Origin: an uncultured Adlercreutzia sp. | GTDB taxonomy: Bacteria > Actinomycetota > Coriobacteriia > Coriobacteriales > Eggerthellaceae | Direction: 5' to 3' | Length of the DNA stretch: 8,245 bases | Assembly (NCBI GenBank): GCA_902478715.1 | Contig: CABSMC010000098.1 | Coordinates: forward strand, 1-8,245 | Shown here: piece after piece, positions 6,184-8,245 of the stretch | Position numbering within the stretch: position 1 is the first letter of the stretch | Layout: every line of letters begins with the position of its first letter | Made by a program: the position numbers and the translations under genes | The notes under the pieces: generated by a model | Database searches by the model: none | The model's input: only the letters and a program-made list of their open reading frames with translations | Told to the model about the DNA's origin: nothing

Positions 6184-7108
6184 GGCGAAATGCCACCTGA
6201 TCATCGATTCCTGCTGCGATCTGCCCGCCTCGGTGGTGCGGCGCCCAGGCGTCACGCTCATGAAGTTCCCCTACACCGTCGACGGGGGCACCTTCGAGGA
6301 CGACCTGTTCGAGTCCGTGTCGGCCGAGGCCTTCTACGGGGCCATGCGCAAGGGCGCCGAGCCCTCGACGGCCCAGGTGACGCTGCAGACGCTCACCGAC
6401 ACGTTCACGGCGGCGGCCGAGGAGGGGACGCCGGCGGTGTACCTGGCGTTCTCCAGCGGGCTGTCCGCCTCTTTCGACGCCGCCTGCGTCGTGCGCGACC
6501 AGGTTCTCGCCGAGCATCCGGACTTCGAGCTACACATCGTGGACACCCATTTGGCCAGCGTGGCCGAGGGGCTGCTCGTCTACGAGGCGCTGGTGCAGCA
6601 CGAGAAGGGCATGTCGGCCGCCGAGCTGGCCGCTTGGGCCGAGGAGGCCCGCTGCTTCGTGAACGAGGAGTTCATGGTGGACGACCTGGAGGCCCTGCGC
6701 CGTGGCGGCCGCATTCCCGCCTCGGTCGCCGTGGCCGGTGCCGCCCTGGATGTGAAGCCGCTGCTCGTCATCGCCGAGGACGGGACGTTGTCGCTGGTCG
6801 GCGTGGCCCGGGGGCGCAAGAAGGGCATAAGACAGCTGGCGGAGTACTACAAGAAGAACGTCGACGACGCCGGTCAGGCCCATGTCGCCATTGTGGGCCA
6901 CGCCGACTGCCCCAAAGATGCCGCGCGTCTGAAGGAGGCCTTGGAAAAGGAGGCGCCCGGGCTTTTGTGCCTGGTGTGCAACATCGGCCCGGTCATCGGG
7001 TCTCATGTGGGCGCCGATATGCTGGCCGTGGTGTTCTGGGGCCACGACAAGCGCGAGAACCTGTCCGTGGCCGATCGCATCGCCCGCAAGGTGAAGGGAG
7101 ACAAGTAA
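6182..7108 (+). CDS. DegV family fatty-acid-binding protein (FakB-like)
   Basis: DegV proteins bind a single fatty acid and, as FakB, present it to the kinase FakA, which makes acyl-phosphate for phospholipid synthesis. The 308-residue protein is of normal size. Motifs: IIDSCCDLP (7-15) at the N-terminus, EPSTAQVT (60-67) in place of the usual TSQPS-type ligand loop, FSSGLSASFDAA (90-101), DDLEALRRGGRI (167-178) followed by the DVKPLLVI strand, and GPVIGSHVG (269-277). The usual Pro-Gly after the last motif reads Ala-Asp here. No signal peptide or membrane segment. FakA is not in the window. The ATG at 6182 lies 12 bases after pncB; the stop TAA overlaps the next ATG by one base. The family is clear; the ligand and any kinase partner are inferred. 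Confidence 0.9.
   Translation: MAKCHLIIDSCCDLPASVVRRPGVTLMKFPYTVDGGTFEDDLFESVSAEAFYGAMRKGAEPSTAQVTLQTLTDTFTAAAEEGTPAVYLAFSSGLSASFDAACVVRDQVLAEHPDFELHIVDTHLASVAEGLLVYEALVQHEKGMSAAELAAWAEEARCFVNEEFMVDDLEALRRGGRIPASVAVAGAALDVKPLLVIAEDGTLSLVGVARGRKKGIRQLAEYYKKNVDDAGQAHVAIVGHADCPKDAARLKEALEKEAPGLLCLVCNIGPVIGSHVGADMLAVVFWGHDKRENLSVADRIARKVKGDK
7094..7100 (+). promoter_or_regulatory. Ribosome binding site of the dehydrogenase-like gene
   Basis: AAGGGAG ends 7 bases before the ATG at 7108. With the one-base TAATG overlap this fixes the start and indicates coupled translation with degV. Confidence 0.7.
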
Positions 7109-8112
7109 TGGCGAAGTCGTACGCCTACGTGGGTGCCCCGTCGTTCATCGGGGCCGTGGAGGGGCGCCTGGCCGACGCCGGCTTCTCCCAAGTCTCCGGT
7201 GTCGCCTCGGCGGACATCGTGGTGACGTATGCCACCTCCGGCTCGGCGCTGGAGGACTTGTACTTCGGCGACGAGGGGCTCGTCACGACGGCGGCCCCGG
7301 GATCCACGCTGGTGGACTTGTCGGCTGCCACGCCGAACTTCGCCCGTGAGATCAACGCCGTGGCAACGGTGAACGACCTGGTCATGGTGGAGGCGCCGGC
7401 GACGGTGCGCTCGCTGGTGGCCGCCGATGCCTTCGCCCGCGAGAACCTTCTGGGGCCGGTGGCCACCGAAGCCGAGCTGACCGATGAGGTTCGCCGGCTT
7501 CTGGACGCCATCTTCGGAGAAGTGGTGGAAGTGGGGGCACCGGGCCGCGCGCAGCTTCTACGCAACACCCACACGCTGCCCTTGGCCGCCGATCTGGTGA
7601 GCGCCATCGAGGCCGTGGCCTTGGACGATGCCTCGGCCCGTTCGGTGGGAGCGCTGGACGCCGACCAGATTCCGCTGTTCAGCCCCGTCTCCGCCGATCC
7701 CGTGGTGCAGGCCGTGCGCCAGCAGCGCTACACCGGCGACTACACGGCCGAGATGCTCCTGGCCGAGCTGTCCGCGGCGCTCATGGCCGCCGACGACGCC
7801 GAGGTGATTTTGCCCGGCGTGGAGGCGACCATGCATTTGCTGGAGCTTCTGGTGGTCATCGGGGGCGCCGACATGGCGCCGGCGGCGCTGTCGCTGGTGT
7901 ACCAGGACGAGGCGGCCGGGGCCCGGGCCGGGCTCGATTGGACCCGCGCCGAAGTGGCCTATGGGCACCCCGCCTCCGAGGAGGACGAGGACTGGAGCGC
8001 CTACGACGACGAGGACGGTTGCGGCCACGACCACTTCCGCGAGGATCACGACTACGACGACTATGACGACTTCGCCCCGTACAACGACGACTTCGACTAC
8101 AGCTCCAATTAG
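7108..8112 (+). CDS. Divergent 3-hydroxyisobutyrate-dehydrogenase-like protein with acidic tail
   Basis: 334 residues, function unknown. Weak similarity by eye to beta-hydroxyacid dehydrogenases: a first strand and glycine loop YVGAPSFIG (7-15), then SADIVVTYATSGSALEDLYF (34-53) and GLVTTAAPGSTLVDLSAATP (57-76), which parallels the family's GLL-x2-A-x-PG-x3-ID-x-ST-x2-P stretch. Against an active enzyme: only about ten residues separate the first helix from the ADIVV strand, so the second strand and cofactor-selecting loop are absent; the DAPVSGG substrate motif reads EAPATVR; and the catalytic Lys of G-x3-K-x2-NN aligns with Arg152, followed by NTHT. Residues 291-334 are a tail with 20 Asp/Glu, nine aromatics, three His and one Cys (Cys305, His307, His309). 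It may be a pseudoenzyme with a binding or regulatory role. Coupled to degV by a TAATG junction. Another divergent NAD(P)-binding family is possible. Confidence 0.7.
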   Translation: MAKSYAYVGAPSFIGAVEGRLADAGFSQVSGVASADIVVTYATSGSALEDLYFGDEGLVTTAAPGSTLVDLSAATPNFAREINAVATVNDLVMVEAPATVRSLVAADAFARENLLGPVATEAELTDEVRRLLDAIFGEVVEVGAPGRAQLLRNTHTLPLAADLVSAIEAVALDDASARSVGALDADQIPLFSPVSADPVVQAVRQQRYTGDYTAEMLLAELSAALMAADDAEVILPGVEATMHLLELLVVIGGADMAPAALSLVYQDEAAGARAGLDWTRAEVAYGHPASEEDEDWSAYDDEDGCGHDHFREDHDYDDYDDFAPYNDDFDYSSN

Positions 8113-8152
8113 CTGCGACTCGCCGGGGCCGGGGATGCGGGATGCCTTGATG

Positions 8153-8177
8153 CCGTGCGCCCTGACGGGACGCACGG
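8153..8177 (+). terminator. Strong hairpin after the last gene, possible terminator
   Basis: CCGTGCGCCC (8153-8162) pairs with GGG-A-CGCACGG (8167-8177), ten base pairs with one bulged A at 8170 and the loop TGAC. It lies 40 bases after the last stop codon. No T-run follows, so it is not a textbook intrinsic terminator; it could act with Rho or protect the 3' end of the transcript. Confidence 0.45.
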
Positions 8178-8245
8178 ACCAGCCGACGCTGCGAGGCTCT
8201 GACGCATTTCATATTCACCCTTGTTTTGCACACGGCGTTGGCCGA
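8178..8245. other. AT-richer non-coding end of window
   Basis: No convincing gene. Bases 8202-8226 (around CATTTCATATTCACC and TTGTTTTGCA) are far more AT-rich than the rest and could be part of a promoter for a gene beyond the window on either strand. No properly spaced -35/-10 pair can be shown within the available sequence. Confidence 0.3.

Noticed and set aside
6190..7107. 306-residue N-terminal extension of the last gene
   Set aside because: This is the degV gene read in another frame; the real start at 7108 has its own ribosome binding site and a TAATG junction.
8113..8245. tRNA or small RNA gene
   Set aside because: Only one hairpin is evident; no cloverleaf arms or anticodon arrangement could be found.

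Overview
The window is the left end of a draft assembly contig from a high-GC bacterium. Bases 4-36 are not genomic. They match the Illumina Nextera Read 1 transposase adapter (a 14-base synthetic part followed by the 19-base mosaic end), so genomic sequence starts at about base 37. GC-rich codons dominate. Gene content, the tmk-holB-ricT order and the high GC fit an anaerobic Actinobacteriota lineage of the Coriobacteriia/Eggerthellaceae kind. That placement is an inference from gene content and composition, not from a marker gene, and a high-GC Firmicute remains possible.

All seven genes lie on the + strand and look like one housekeeping operon. In order they are: a short NAD-type malic enzyme (76-1245); thymidylate kinase tmk (1251-1997); DNA polymerase III delta' subunit holB (1990-3147, overlapping tmk by 8 bases); a RicT/YaaT-type PSP1 protein (3125-4699, overlapping holB by 23 bases); nicotinate phosphoribosyltransferase pncB (4715-6169); a DegV/FakB fatty-acid-binding protein (6182-7108); and a divergent 3-hydroxyisobutyrate-dehydrogenase-like protein with an acidic tail (7108-8112, overlapping degV by one base). 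Gaps between genes are at most 15 bases. The last 133 bases hold a strong hairpin, probably the end of the operon, and an AT-richer stretch.

The genes serve central functions: pyruvate and reducing power (malic enzyme), dTTP supply (Tmk), the replicase clamp loader (HolB), RNA processing through the Ric complex and RNase Y (RicT), NAD salvage (PncB) and fatty-acid uptake (DegV). I see no mobile element, CRISPR array, tRNA, rRNA, toxin or defence genes, and no clear previously undescribed multi-gene system.

The features most worth a second look are: (i) a 206-residue basic, aromatic-free tail on RicT; (ii) the last protein, which looks like a dehydrogenase that has lost the second half of its nucleotide-binding motif and its catalytic lysine and gained a 44-residue tail with 20 acidic residues; (iii) an AT-rich patch inside the end of holB with a perfect TATAAT, a palindrome and a ribosome binding site just before ricT; and (iv) the adapter, which adds a false N-terminus to the malic enzyme.
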